A stretch of 44,711 nt of DNA. Origin: a bacterium c-19 (lineage in GTDB: Bacteria > Bacillota_I > Bacilli_A > Erysipelotrichales > Erysipelotrichaceae). Position numbers and translations under genes: made by a program. The DNA is taken from contig QZED01000016.1 in the NCBI GenBank assembly GCA_009917405.1, positions 1-44,711 of the forward strand. Reading direction: 5' to 3'. Numbering within the stretch: the first letter of the stretch is position 1; each line of letters opens with the position of its first letter. A model generated the notes under the pieces. It did no database searches. It was not told the origin of the DNA and saw only the letters and a list, made by a program, of their open reading frames with translations. Positions 25,170 to 33,174 of the stretch are shown here, piece by piece.

Positions 25170-26129
25170 ATGCCAATCGTTTCAATGAGAAAATTATTGG
25201 AATCAGGTGTTCATTTCGGACATCAAACACGTAGATGGAACCCTAAGATGAAACCAAACATCTATGCGAGTCGTAACGGGGTGTACATCATCAACTTGGA
25301 GAAAACCCAAGAACAGCTGGAAACTGCATATAACGCATTAAAGGATATTGCAGAAAAAGGCGGTAAAGTTTTATTTGTAGGAACTAAAAAACAAGCTCAG
25401 ACATGCGTTGTAGAAGAAGCATTGCGCAGCGGTTCTTTCTTTGTTAATCAGCGTTGGTTAGGCGGGTTATTGACAAACTTCAGAACGATTCAAAAACGTG
25501 TTAAGCGTTTGGTTGAAATTGAAGAAATGGAAGCCAGTGGAATCTTGGAAGTTTATCCGAAGAAAGAAATTGCTCAGATTAAAAAGGAAAAAGCACGTCT
25601 TGAAAACTTCTTAGGCGGTATCAAGGAAATGAAAAAACTGCCGAATGCCGTATTTGTAATCGATCCTAAAGAAGAACACAATGCGGTAGCGGAAGCAAAA
25701 AAATTAGGTATTCCAGTATTCGCTATGGTTGATACTAACTGTGATCCTGAAATGGTGGATTATCCGATTGCATCAAATGATGATGCAAACCGCTCTGTGA
25801 AGTTGATCACTACCTTAATGGCTGATGCAATCGTAGAAGCGAAGGGTGGCTTATTGAGTGTTGCTCATAATATTGATGAAAATGAAACAGATGTAACAAT
25901 GAAAGATGTTATTCAGAATGTTGAAGAACAGATTGCTGAAAATGAACGTCGTCGCCGTCAGAGAATTGAGGAGCGCCGCAATCGTCGTAACAGCTTCGAT
26001 CGCAATCGCAACTCACGTCGTGAAGGAAAGCCGTTTGTAAAGCGTGAAAGCGCACCGGCAAAAGAAGAAACGGCAGCAGAAACAGCACCTGAAGTTAAAG
26101 CAGAAGCAAAAACTGATGCAGCTGAATAA
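25170..26129 (+). CDS. rpsB: 30S ribosomal protein S2 with C-terminal extension
   Basis: S2 binds the 30S head-body junction with S1 or its equivalents. The 319-residue product has the full S2 core: '[38 protein letters not shown]', '[12 protein letters not shown]' and '[34 protein letters not shown]'. S2 is usually about 240-260 residues. Here about 70 extra residues (from about 248) form an Arg-rich helix ('[19 protein letters not shown]') and then an Ala/Glu/Lys tail. ATG 25170 follows GTGAGG; the frame is open upstream to 25119 but that is leader. tsf follows, as usual. Confidence 0.97.
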   Translation: MPIVSMRKLLESGVHFGHQTRRWNPKMKPNIYASRNGVYIINLEKTQEQLETAYNALKDIAEKGGKVLFVGTKKQAQTCVVEEALRSGSFFVNQRWLGGLLTNFRTIQKRVKRLVEIEEMEASGILEVYPKKEIAQIKKEKARLENFLGGIKEMKKLPNAVFVIDPKEEHNAVAEAKKLGIPVFAMVDTNCDPEMVDYPIASNDDANRSVKLITTLMADAIVEAKGGLLSVAHNIDENETDVTMKDVIQNVEEQIAENERRRRQRIEERRNRRNSFDRNRNSRREGKPFVKRESAPAKEETAAETAPEVKAEAKTDAAE

Positions 26130-26150
26130 CAAGCGATAGGAGGAAATAAA

Positions 26151-27041
26151 ATGATTACTGCAAAGGACGTAAAAGAATTACGTGAAAGAACCGGCGCAGG
26201 CATGATGGACTGCAAAAAAGCCCTGACTGAATGTGACGGAGATATGGAAAAAGCAATCGACTGGTTGCGTGAAAAAGGAATCGCTAAAGCTGCTAAAAAA
26301 TCCGATCGTATTGCGGCTGAAGGTTTAAGTCGTGTAGCGGTAGAGGGAAATACAGCAGTGATTTTCGAAGTGAATTCGGAAACTGATTTCGTTGCGAAAA
26401 ACGAACAGTTCTTGACGCTGTTGGATGATATTAAAACTGCTTTATTTGCGGCAAAACCGAAAACATTGGAAGAGGCGCTTGCAGCAGCTTGCAACGGTGC
26501 TACAATCAATGATGAATTGACTAATGCAACTGCAAAAATCGGTGAAAAAATCACGCTTCGTCGTTTTGAAATTGTTGAAAAAAGCGATGATGAAGTGTTC
26601 GGCAGCTATATGCATATGGGCGGTAATATTTCAGCCCTGACTGTATTAAAAGGCAATGCTGATGAGAAAATCGCCAAAGAGATCGCAATGCAGATCGCAA
26701 GTATGGCACCTCAGTATGTAACACGTGATGATATGCCGGCAGAGGTTGTTGAGCACGAGCGTAAAGTACAGACTGAAATCGTTAAGAATGATGAAAAACT
26801 GGCTAATAAACCGGATAAAGTATTGGCGGGTATTATTGAAGGTAAAATCTCTAAGAATTTAAAAGATCTTTGCCTTGTTGAACAGGAATTCTTCTTGAAT
26901 CCTGATCAAAAGGTTGCTCAATACTTAAAGGAACATAATGTTACGGTTGCTTCCTTTACTCGTTATTTAGTCGGTGAAGGCATTGAAAAACGCAGTGATA
27001 ATTTTGCGGAAGAAGTAATGTCACAAGCATTCGGTAACTAA
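26151..27041 (+). CDS. tsf: Elongation factor Ts
   Basis: EF-Ts exchanges GDP for GTP on EF-Tu. The 296-residue product begins with the UBA-like domain 'VKELRERTGAGMMDCKKALTECDGDMEKAIDWLREKG', followed by 'FEVNSETDFVAKNEQF' and two dimerisation subdomains. ATG 26151 follows TAGGAGGAAAT, 21 bases after rpsB, with which it is cotranscribed. A strong terminator follows. Confidence 0.98.
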   Translation: MITAKDVKELRERTGAGMMDCKKALTECDGDMEKAIDWLREKGIAKAAKKSDRIAAEGLSRVAVEGNTAVIFEVNSETDFVAKNEQFLTLLDDIKTALFAAKPKTLEEALAAACNGATINDELTNATAKIGEKITLRRFEIVEKSDDEVFGSYMHMGGNISALTVLKGNADEKIAKEIAMQIASMAPQYVTRDDMPAEVVEHERKVQTEIVKNDEKLANKPDKVLAGIIEGKISKNLKDLCLVEQEFFLNPDQKVAQYLKEHNVTVASFTRYLVGEGIEKRSDNFAEEVMSQAFGN

Positions 27042-27047
27042 TAATGA

Positions 27048-27076
27048 AATGGACACCATTAAGTGTCCATTTTTTA
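27048..27076 (+). terminator. Terminator of rpsB-tsf
   Basis: AATGGACAC (27048-27056) and GTGTCCATT (27063-27071) form a perfect 9-bp stem with a 6-base loop and a T-run. Confidence 0.88.
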
Positions 27077-27171
27077 CGGATGTTTATGAATTTATTTAAT
27101 TGAGAGTATTGTAACAGTGAAAAAAAGCAGATAAAGTGAAAGTTTTTCTTTCCTTTAGGAGTAAATTTCTT

Positions 27172-27177
27172 TATAAT
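27172..27177 (+). promoter_or_regulatory. -10 box of the pyrH-frr promoter
   Basis: TATAAT at 27172-27177 is 81 bases before pyrH. The -35 region (TTTCCT around 27149) is weak. Confidence 0.5.
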
Positions 27178-27257
27178 GTATATAGAGATGTACAGAATAA
27201 AATTACTGTATGAATAAACAGTGTGACGAAGCTGAAAAGGTAAGGTGGATAACGACT

Positions 27258-27971
27258 ATGTATAAGCGAGTATTGTTAAAATTAAGCGGAGAGGCATTGG
27301 CTGCGAACGGAAATCCGTTTGATCCTGAGATTTTAGCGAATTTAGCGAAGGAATTAAAGGAAATTCATGATTTAGGTGTGGATTTGGCGATTGTTGTCGG
27401 TGGTGGAAACTTCATCCGTGGTAAAATTGCCGAGCAGGTAGGAATCGAACGCGTACAGGCTGATTATATGGGGATGCTTGCGACTGTAATCAATGCACTG
27501 GCGGTACAGAGTGCTTTAGAACAAGAGGGTGTACCGACAAGAGTGCAGACGGCAATCGAAATGCAAAAGGTTGCGGAACCGTTTATCGTCCGCAGAGCAT
27601 TACGCCATTTGGAAAAAGGACGCATTGTAATATTCGGTGCAGGTACCGGTAATCCGTATTTCTCAACCGATACGACAGCGGCTTTAAGAGCCAGCGAAAT
27701 TAAGGCTGATGTGATTCTGATGGCGAAAAACGGGGTAGACGGCGTATATAACGCGGATCCGAAAACACATCCGGAAGCTACCAAATACGATACTCTGTCT
27801 TACATGGATTTGATTAAAGAAGGCTTACAGGTAATGGATACAACCGCTACCAGTATGTGTATGGATAATGAAATTGACTTGGTCGTATTCAATATGAATG
27901 AAAGAGGCAATATTGTAAAGGCTGTAAAAGAAGAAATTACAGGTACGAGAATATCAAAGGAAGGTAACTGA
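27258..27971 (+). CDS. pyrH: UMP kinase
   Basis: PyrH phosphorylates UMP to UDP for nucleic acid and cell-wall precursor synthesis. The 237-residue amino-acid-kinase-fold protein shows '[12 protein letters not shown]', '[14 protein letters not shown]', '[34 protein letters not shown]' and '[15 protein letters not shown]'. ATG 27258 with AAGGTGG is the family start ([14 protein letters not shown]); the frame is open upstream to 27210. frr follows one base after its stop codon. Confidence 0.98.
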   Translation: MYKRVLLKLSGEALAANGNPFDPEILANLAKELKEIHDLGVDLAIVVGGGNFIRGKIAEQVGIERVQADYMGMLATVINALAVQSALEQEGVPTRVQTAIEMQKVAEPFIVRRALRHLEKGRIVIFGAGTGNPYFSTDTTAALRASEIKADVILMAKNGVDGVYNADPKTHPEATKYDTLSYMDLIKEGLQVMDTTATSMCMDNEIDLVVFNMNERGNIVKAVKEEITGTRISKEGN

Positions 27972-27972
27972 T

Positions 27973-28515
27973 ATGAGTTATATGGAATTAATGAATGACA
28001 AGATGAATAAAGCTGTAGAGGCATTGGAAACGAATTTAAAAACCATTCGTACCGGACGTGCCAATCCCACAATTTTAGATCGCGTAGAATTGGAATATTA
28101 CGGATCTATGACACCGCTGAATCAATTATCAAGTATATCGGTGGTAGAAGGGAGACAGCTGATGATCAAGCCGTTTGATCGTAATATGCTGAAAGAGATT
28201 GAACGTGCGGTTGCGATGGCTGATTTAGGACTGGTACCGCAGAATGACGGCAGTGTGATTCGTATTATGATTCCGGCTTTGACCGAGGATCGTCGTAAAG
28301 AATTGACTAAGGATGCGCATAAGATGGGTGAAGATGCCAAAATTGCGATTCGTAATATTCGTCGTGATGCCGCAAACGCTGCTAAAAAAGATGCTGAATT
28401 AACAGAAGATTTAAAGAAATCGGCACAGGAAGATATTCAAAAGGCAACGGATCAATATACTGCTAAGGTAGATAAGATCGTTGATGAAAAATGTAAGGAT
28501 ATCATGTCAGTATAA
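27973..28515 (+). CDS. frr: Ribosome recycling factor
   Basis: RRF splits post-termination ribosomes with EF-G. The 180-residue protein has 'MNKAVEALETNLKTIRTGRANPTILDRVELEYYGSMTPLNQL', 'RIMIPALTEDRRKELTK' and the terminal helix ending 'VDEKCKDI'. ATG 27973 gives the expected length; ATG 27982 is possible. It is coupled to pyrH. Confidence 0.98.
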   Translation: MSYMELMNDKMNKAVEALETNLKTIRTGRANPTILDRVELEYYGSMTPLNQLSSISVVEGRQLMIKPFDRNMLKEIERAVAMADLGLVPQNDGSVIRIMIPALTEDRRKELTKDAHKMGEDAKIAIRNIRRDAANAAKKDAELTEDLKKSAQEDIQKATDQYTAKVDKIVDEKCKDIMSV

Positions 28516-28544
28516 CGCTGTGTAAAAAAAGAGTTTTTACCGAT

Positions 28545-28571
28545 TAACCCACCGTTGTGGGTTATCTTTTT
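28545..28571 (+). terminator. Hairpin between frr and uppS
   Basis: TAACCCAC (28545-28552) and GTGGGTTA (28557-28564) form a perfect stem with a 4-base loop, followed by TCTTTTTA. The uppS ribosome-binding site (AGGAGG) comes right after, so it can be a terminator or an attenuator for the lipid genes. Confidence 0.7.
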
Positions 28572-28584
28572 AGGAGGATAGCGG

Positions 28585-29289
28585 ATGGAACAGAAGATTC
28601 CTGCTCATATTGCAATCATTATGGACGGTAACGGCCGCTGGGCGAAAAAAAGAGGTCTGCCACGGACTGCTGGACATAAAAAGGGTGCTGAAACAATACG
28701 GAAAATTGCGATTGCCTGTAACCAAAAGGGAGTTAAGGCGCTGAGTGTTTATGCATTTTCTACTGAAAACTGGAAGCGACCGGAGGATGAAGTTGATTAT
28801 TTATGCAAGCTTCCGCGATTCTTTTTTAATCGCTATATGGAAGAATTGAAGCAAAATAATATCCGTGTGTGTTTCTTGGGTGAAATTGAACGTTTTCCGA
28901 TTGATACGCAAAAGGTCATCTTAAGCGCTGTGGAACAAACAAGCGGAAATACTGGTTTGATTCTTTGTTTAGCGGTAAATTACGGCGGCAGAAGGGAAAT
29001 TACGTTAGCGGCTCGTGCCTATGCAAAAGATGTAATGAATCAAAAAGTTGATTTGACGATTGAGGAAGAGGACTTCGGAAAATATATGATGACTGCGGAT
29101 ATGCCCGATGTTGATTTAATGATCCGCACAAGCGGAGAGCTGCGCTTATCCAATTTTATGCTTTGGCAAAATGCTTATTCAGAATTTTTGTTTACTGATG
29201 TGGCATGGCCTGATTTCGATGTTGTTCAGTTGAATAAGGCAATCGATGAATATACGGCAAGAGATCGCCGTTTCGGAGGTTTAAAATGA
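28585..29289 (+). CDS. uppS: Undecaprenyl diphosphate synthase (isoprenyl transferase)
   Basis: UppS makes the C55 lipid carrier of cell-wall synthesis by cis-condensation of isopentenyl diphosphate. The 234-residue protein has 'HIAIIMDGNGRWAKKRGLPRTAGHKKGAE' (catalytic Asp in MDGNGR), 'LSVYAFSTENWKRP' and 'LMIRTSGELRLSNFMLWQNAYSEF'. ATG 28585 follows AGGAGGATAG. It overlaps cdsA by 4 bases in the usual uppS-cdsA-dxr-rseP order. Confidence 0.97.
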   Translation: MEQKIPAHIAIIMDGNGRWAKKRGLPRTAGHKKGAETIRKIAIACNQKGVKALSVYAFSTENWKRPEDEVDYLCKLPRFFFNRYMEELKQNNIRVCFLGEIERFPIDTQKVILSAVEQTSGNTGLILCLAVNYGGRREITLAARAYAKDVMNQKVDLTIEEEDFGKYMMTADMPDVDLMIRTSGELRLSNFMLWQNAYSEFLFTDVAWPDFDVVQLNKAIDEYTARDRRFGGLK

Positions 29290-30062
29290 TAACGAGAATA
29301 TTTACAGCAATCGGGATCCTCGCTTTTATTATTCCGGCATTGTTATTCGGAGGTTGGCTTTTATTCGCATTGATCTCTTGTATTATTATATTGGGCGGTT
29401 TGGAATTTCTTCATTTATCAAAAAATCATAACCGTTGGCCGATGTTTGTTAAACCATTGGCGATTCTGACTGTGTATGTGGTTGTGTTTTGTTCTGAAAA
29501 ATCCTTGTCAATCCCGTTGATGGGAATATTTATGCTGTGCTTCTTATCTATTCCGGTGTTCACGGAATCCTATGATGCCAAGGATGCACTGCTTTGTATC
29601 GCTTATTTGACGTTCTTTTATATGATTGCGAACAGCTTCTTACAAATTTATGAAGCTGATCCAATGTATATATGGCTGATTATTATTGCGACCTACTGCT
29701 GTGATACGGCTGCGTATTTTACCGGCTATTTTATCGGTAAGCATAAACTGAACCCTCGTATTTCACCAAAGAAAACGATTGAAGGCAGTATCGGCGGCTG
29801 GCTGTTTGCGGCAATCTGTACGTTCTTATTCGCTTATTTCTGCATTGATCATATGCAGTTATGGGAAATAATTGCGGCAGCTGCCTTGTTGCCGTTCAGC
29901 GGACAAATCGGTGATCTGGCTTTCAGTGCAATTAAGCGTTCCTTCGATGTAAAGGACTTCTCTCAACTGTTGCCGGGACACGGCGGTATTTTAGACCGCT
30001 TAGATTCATTAATATTTAATTTTATTTGTTTTGCGGTGATTTTGGCGGTGATTGCGCTATGA
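29286..30062 (+). CDS. cdsA: Phosphatidate cytidylyltransferase
   Basis: CdsA makes CDP-diacylglycerol, the precursor of phosphatidylglycerol and other phospholipids. The 258-residue product is a polytopic membrane protein with about 7-8 hydrophobic segments and the C-terminal signature 'GDLAFSAIKRSFDVKDFSQLLPGHGGILDRLDSL'. It is coupled to both neighbours by short overlaps (4 bases each). Confidence 0.96.
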   Translation: MITRIFTAIGILAFIIPALLFGGWLLFALISCIIILGGLEFLHLSKNHNRWPMFVKPLAILTVYVVVFCSEKSLSIPLMGIFMLCFLSIPVFTESYDAKDALLCIAYLTFFYMIANSFLQIYEADPMYIWLIIIATYCCDTAAYFTGYFIGKHKLNPRISPKKTIEGSIGGWLFAAICTFLFAYFCIDHMQLWEIIAAAALLPFSGQIGDLAFSAIKRSFDVKDFSQLLPGHGGILDRLDSLIFNFICFAVILAVIAL

Positions 30063-31219
30063 AACGATTATTATTGCTGGGAGCGAGCGGCTCCATCGGA
30101 ATGCAGACGGTAAATGTTGTATCGCATCATAGAAATGCCTTTTGTATCATAGGCTTAAGTGTCGGATATCAAATCGATAAGCTGCATGAATTACTGAAAC
30201 AGCTGCCTGAGGTCAAACGGGTTTGTGTTGCCGAGCAAACTCAGCTTCCGATGCTTCGTGAAAGGTATCCGCACATTCAGTTTGGTGCGGGCGAAGATGG
30301 CTTAAAGGAGCTTTGTGCTTGGACGGAATACGATATGCTTGTAAATGCTCTTGTCGGCTTTCGCGGCTTAGTGCCTACGCTTACAGCTATTATGCATGAT
30401 AAGGATGTAGCGTTGGCGAATAAAGAGAGTCTTGTGGTTGGCGGTGAATTGGTAAAAGAAGCACTGGCAAAGCATCAAAGTCATTTATATCCGATTGATT
30501 CAGAACACTCCGCAATCTTTCAATGCTTACAGGGAAATGAGTATCGTTCGATTGATAAGCTGATTATAACAGCCAGCGGTGGCAGCTTTCGTGATCGCAC
30601 CCGTGATGAGCTTGTCGATGTAACGGTTGAACAGGCTTTAAAGCATCCGAATTGGAACATGGGGGCAAGAATCACGATTGATTCTGCTACGATGATGAAT
30701 AAAGGATTTGAAGTGATTGAAGCACATTATCTGTTTGATATTCCGTTTGATAAAATTAAAACGATTATCCATAAGGAAAGTATGATTCATTCAATGGTAC
30801 AGTTTCAGGATCATGCGATATTGGCTCAAATCGGTACTCCCGATATGCGAATCCCGATTCAATATGCACTGACCTATCCGAAGCGAGAAGTGATATATGA
30901 ATCAGAACCGTTGGATTTTACGAAGCTGGATGTAATGCACTTTCAGCCTACGGATTTCAAGCGCTATCCGTTATTACAAACAGCATATGAGGTGGGGAAG
31001 CGCAAAGGCAACGGCGGGGCGATTATGAACGGCGCCGATGAAGCGGCAGTTGCTCATTTCCTTGCAGGACATATCAGTTTTTTACAGATTGAAGCGGCAG
31101 TGCAGGGAGCGCTGAGGGAAATTGCCTATGTGAAAAATCCGACATTGGCAGATCTGATTGCGGCAGATCACAATGCGCGTGTTTATGTAGATGCATTTGC
31201 GGAAAGGAAACATTTATGA
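30059..31219 (+). CDS. dxr: 1-deoxy-D-xylulose 5-phosphate reductoisomerase
   Basis: Dxr is the first committed enzyme of the MEP isoprenoid pathway and feeds UppS. The 386-residue product starts 'MKRLLLLGASGSIGMQTVNVV' (NADPH site) and has 'LANKESLVVGG', 'PIDSEHSAIFQCL', 'TASGGSFRDRTRDEL' and 'HPNWNMGARITIDSATMMNKGFEVIEAH'. The true start is ATG 30059; the frame is open upstream to 30026 inside cdsA. It overlaps rseP by 4 bases. Confidence 0.98.
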   Translation: MKRLLLLGASGSIGMQTVNVVSHHRNAFCIIGLSVGYQIDKLHELLKQLPEVKRVCVAEQTQLPMLRERYPHIQFGAGEDGLKELCAWTEYDMLVNALVGFRGLVPTLTAIMHDKDVALANKESLVVGGELVKEALAKHQSHLYPIDSEHSAIFQCLQGNEYRSIDKLIITASGGSFRDRTRDELVDVTVEQALKHPNWNMGARITIDSATMMNKGFEVIEAHYLFDIPFDKIKTIIHKESMIHSMVQFQDHAILAQIGTPDMRIPIQYALTYPKREVIYESEPLDFTKLDVMHFQPTDFKRYPLLQTAYEVGKRKGNGGAIMNGADEAAVAHFLAGHISFLQIEAAVQGALREIAYVKNPTLADLIAADHNARVYVDAFAERKHL

Positions 31220-32256
31220 GTATTATCTATTTTATCTTAATCCTGAGTGTGATTATTATTATTCATGAACTCGGTCATTTACTGACAGCGAAATATTTTC
31301 ATGTATACTGTCAAGAATTTTCGATTGGTATGGGACCGGTTATCTATAAGCATCAGGGAAAAGAAACAGCTTTTTCCATTCGTGCTTTGCCTCTAGGCGG
31401 GTTTGTATCCATGGCAGGTGAAGAAGGCGTTGATGATGAATCAATACCCTTTGAGCGCACCTTAAAAGGAATTGCTTGGTGGAAACAAGTTATCATTATG
31501 GCGGCAGGGGCGATTATGAACGTATTGCTTGCGTGGATCTTGTTTATTATGGTTACGATGGTACAAGGACGTGTCGTGTTACCGAGTGAACCGATCGTTG
31601 CCGGCTTTACTGAGGATTCGGTGGCGGAAGCAGCCGGCTTTAAAATCGGGGATCGAATTACCAAAATCACCAGTGGTTCAGAAGTAACAACCGTTGACAC
31701 GTTTGATGATATTACGGAGCATATCAGCTATTTTCCGAAAACAGAAGCTGTGTTTACCGTGGAGCGTGACGGCAGTGAAACGGAAATTAAATTGACTCCG
31801 AAGTATAATGAAAGTGAAGATCGTTATTTGGCAGGTTTTCAGGCAGATGTTAATGTAAAAGAAATCTCGCTGATCGAAAGTTTTCAATACGGAACAACAC
31901 GAATGATTGACGGTTCTACCGCAATTTTCCGTTCGTTATCAAAACTGATTCGCGGTATCGGCTTAGAGAACTTAAGTGGTCCGGTCGGAATTTTTCAAAT
32001 TACGGCAGAAACGACTCAAAACGGAATTATTCCGGCAATTTCATTAATTGCGCTGTTATCCTTAAATATCGGTATCTTTAACTTATTGCCGTTACCGGTG
32101 CTTGACGGCGGCAGAATCTTTATGACCTTGATTGAAAAAATCAGTGGTCGCAAATTAAGCGAGCGTGCCGAAATGGTAATTATGATGATTGGGGTAGTGT
32201 TGTTAGTGGCGCTTATGGTATTCGCTACTTGGCAAGATATATTACGGTTATTTTAA
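31216..32256 (+). CDS. rseP: RIP metalloprotease RseP
   Basis: RseP (RasP) is a site-2 protease that cleaves anti-sigma factors and signal-peptide remnants in the membrane. The 346-residue protein has the zinc site HELGH at residues 17-21 in the first membrane helix, a central PDZ domain (about 120-200) and the second motif 'LNIGIFNLLPLPVLDGGRIF'. It is the last gene of the uppS operon, ending before a terminator. Confidence 0.97.
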   Translation: MSIIYFILILSVIIIIHELGHLLTAKYFHVYCQEFSIGMGPVIYKHQGKETAFSIRALPLGGFVSMAGEEGVDDESIPFERTLKGIAWWKQVIIMAAGAIMNVLLAWILFIMVTMVQGRVVLPSEPIVAGFTEDSVAEAAGFKIGDRITKITSGSEVTTVDTFDDITEHISYFPKTEAVFTVERDGSETEIKLTPKYNESEDRYLAGFQADVNVKEISLIESFQYGTTRMIDGSTAIFRSLSKLIRGIGLENLSGPVGIFQITAETTQNGIIPAISLIALLSLNIGIFNLLPLPVLDGGRIFMTLIEKISGRKLSERAEMVIMMIGVVLLVALMVFATWQDILRLF

Positions 32257-32283
32257 GGCGGATCTTTCGATCCGTCTTTTTTT
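32257..32283 (+). terminator. Terminator of the uppS-rseP operon
   Basis: GGCGGATC (32257-32264) and GATCCGTC (32269-32276) form an 8-bp stem with one G-T, a TTTC loop and seven T. Confidence 0.88.
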
Positions 32284-32334
32284 ATGCATCATGAATGTAT
32301 AGTTACTCACTTCGATGTGAAACAGCTTATAATC

Positions 32335-32364
32335 AAATAAAAAAGCACCCGCTTTCTCGGGATG
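32335..32364 (-). terminator. Terminator of trhA (minus strand)
   Basis: On the minus strand GCATCCCG pairs with CGGGTGC (one bulge; plus-strand 32345-32364), followed by a T-run (A-run on the plus strand, 32335-32344). Confidence 0.65.
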
Positions 32365-32389
32365 CCGTTCGATTCATAAATCAAACTTT

Positions 32390-33049
32390 TTACATTAAGA
32401 ATACGATGGCAATTATATGTGATATTGATGCCAGTATAATAAACAGATGCCAAATCATATGAAAATAGCGATGTTGAGGTTTCGCATAAAAGAAAGCACC
32501 GATCGTGTATAAGATTCCGCCTAACAGAATCAATCCGAGAAACAATGGTGAAGCAACTGACAGCAGTTTCGGCATAAAAAATACCGCAGTCCATCCCATG
32601 ACCATATAGATTGTCATAGATAACATCGGAAAGCTACGCTTGGATATAGCCTTTAACAATATGCCCGCAATCACCATACACCACTCAATGATCAGAATAA
32701 CGACCGCCTGCCAGCCTTGGATCAGGGTAATCGCAATCGGAGTATAGCTGCCTGCAATCGCTAACAATATACAAATATGATCCAGCTTGCGAAAGATATA
32801 TTTCTGTTCACTATCATAAGCCATACTGTGATAGATCGTAGAGATCAAAAACATTAAAAACAAACAAATGATAAATATTGCGACGCCGAAAGAGCGCCAT
32901 GTATCGCCGGTTACATAGGAATATACAGCCGCAAACGGTAAAAACAAAAGACATATTATTGCGGCTACACCATGTGTAACTGCATTGCCGACTTCTTCAC
33001 CGAAGGACAGATGAAACATATTACGCATTGTTTTTACTTCTTTTGCCAT
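32390..33049 (-). CDS. trhA: Hemolysin III/TrhA family membrane protein
   Basis: This 219-residue protein is a seven-helix membrane protein of the hemolysin III (YqfA/TrhA, PAQR-like) superfamily. Conserved metal-site positions are visible: 'STIYHSMAYD', 'KLDHICI' and the final 'HMIWHLFIILASISH'. These proteins are thought to be membrane-fluidity regulators or hydrolases; true haemolysis is not implied. The ATG at 33049 has AAGGAGG about 8 bases upstream. It is transcribed opposite to its neighbours from a promoter that overlaps that of smc. Confidence 0.93.
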   Translation of the reverse strand: MAKEVKTMRNMFHLSFGEEVGNAVTHGVAAIICLLFLPFAAVYSYVTGDTWRSFGVAIFIICLFLMFLISTIYHSMAYDSEQKYIFRKLDHICILLAIAGSYTPIAITLIQGWQAVVILIIEWCMVIAGILLKAISKRSFPMLSMTIYMVMGWTAVFFMPKLLSVASPLFLGLILLGGILYTIGAFFYAKPQHRYFHMIWHLFIILASISHIIAIVFLM

Positions 33050-33075
33050 ACGGAAAGCCTCCTTAAGTTTGCACT

Positions 33076-33118
33076 ATTGTAACACAGTATACGCAAAACA
33101 TCAATTTTGTGTTATAAT
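33076..33118. promoter_or_regulatory. Overlapping divergent promoters of trhA and smc
   Basis: The minus-strand promoter has TTGATG (33104-33099) and TACAAT (33081-33076) with a 17-base spacer, facing trhA. The plus strand has an extended -10, TG-T-TATAAT (TATAAT at 33113-33118), facing smc. The two promoters interleave, so polymerase binding may be mutually exclusive. Confidence 0.65.
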
Positions 33119-33174
33119 ACATGATGGATTGAACTGTAATAGTAACATGCCATCATCTTGACAGGAGGACTGTT

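Noticed and set aside
25958-26554. Long minus-strand open frame (198 codons) across the rpsB-tsf junction
   Set aside because: It is antisense to two certain genes, rich in Ser/Ala/Phe as expected for a mirrored frame, and has no family resemblance.
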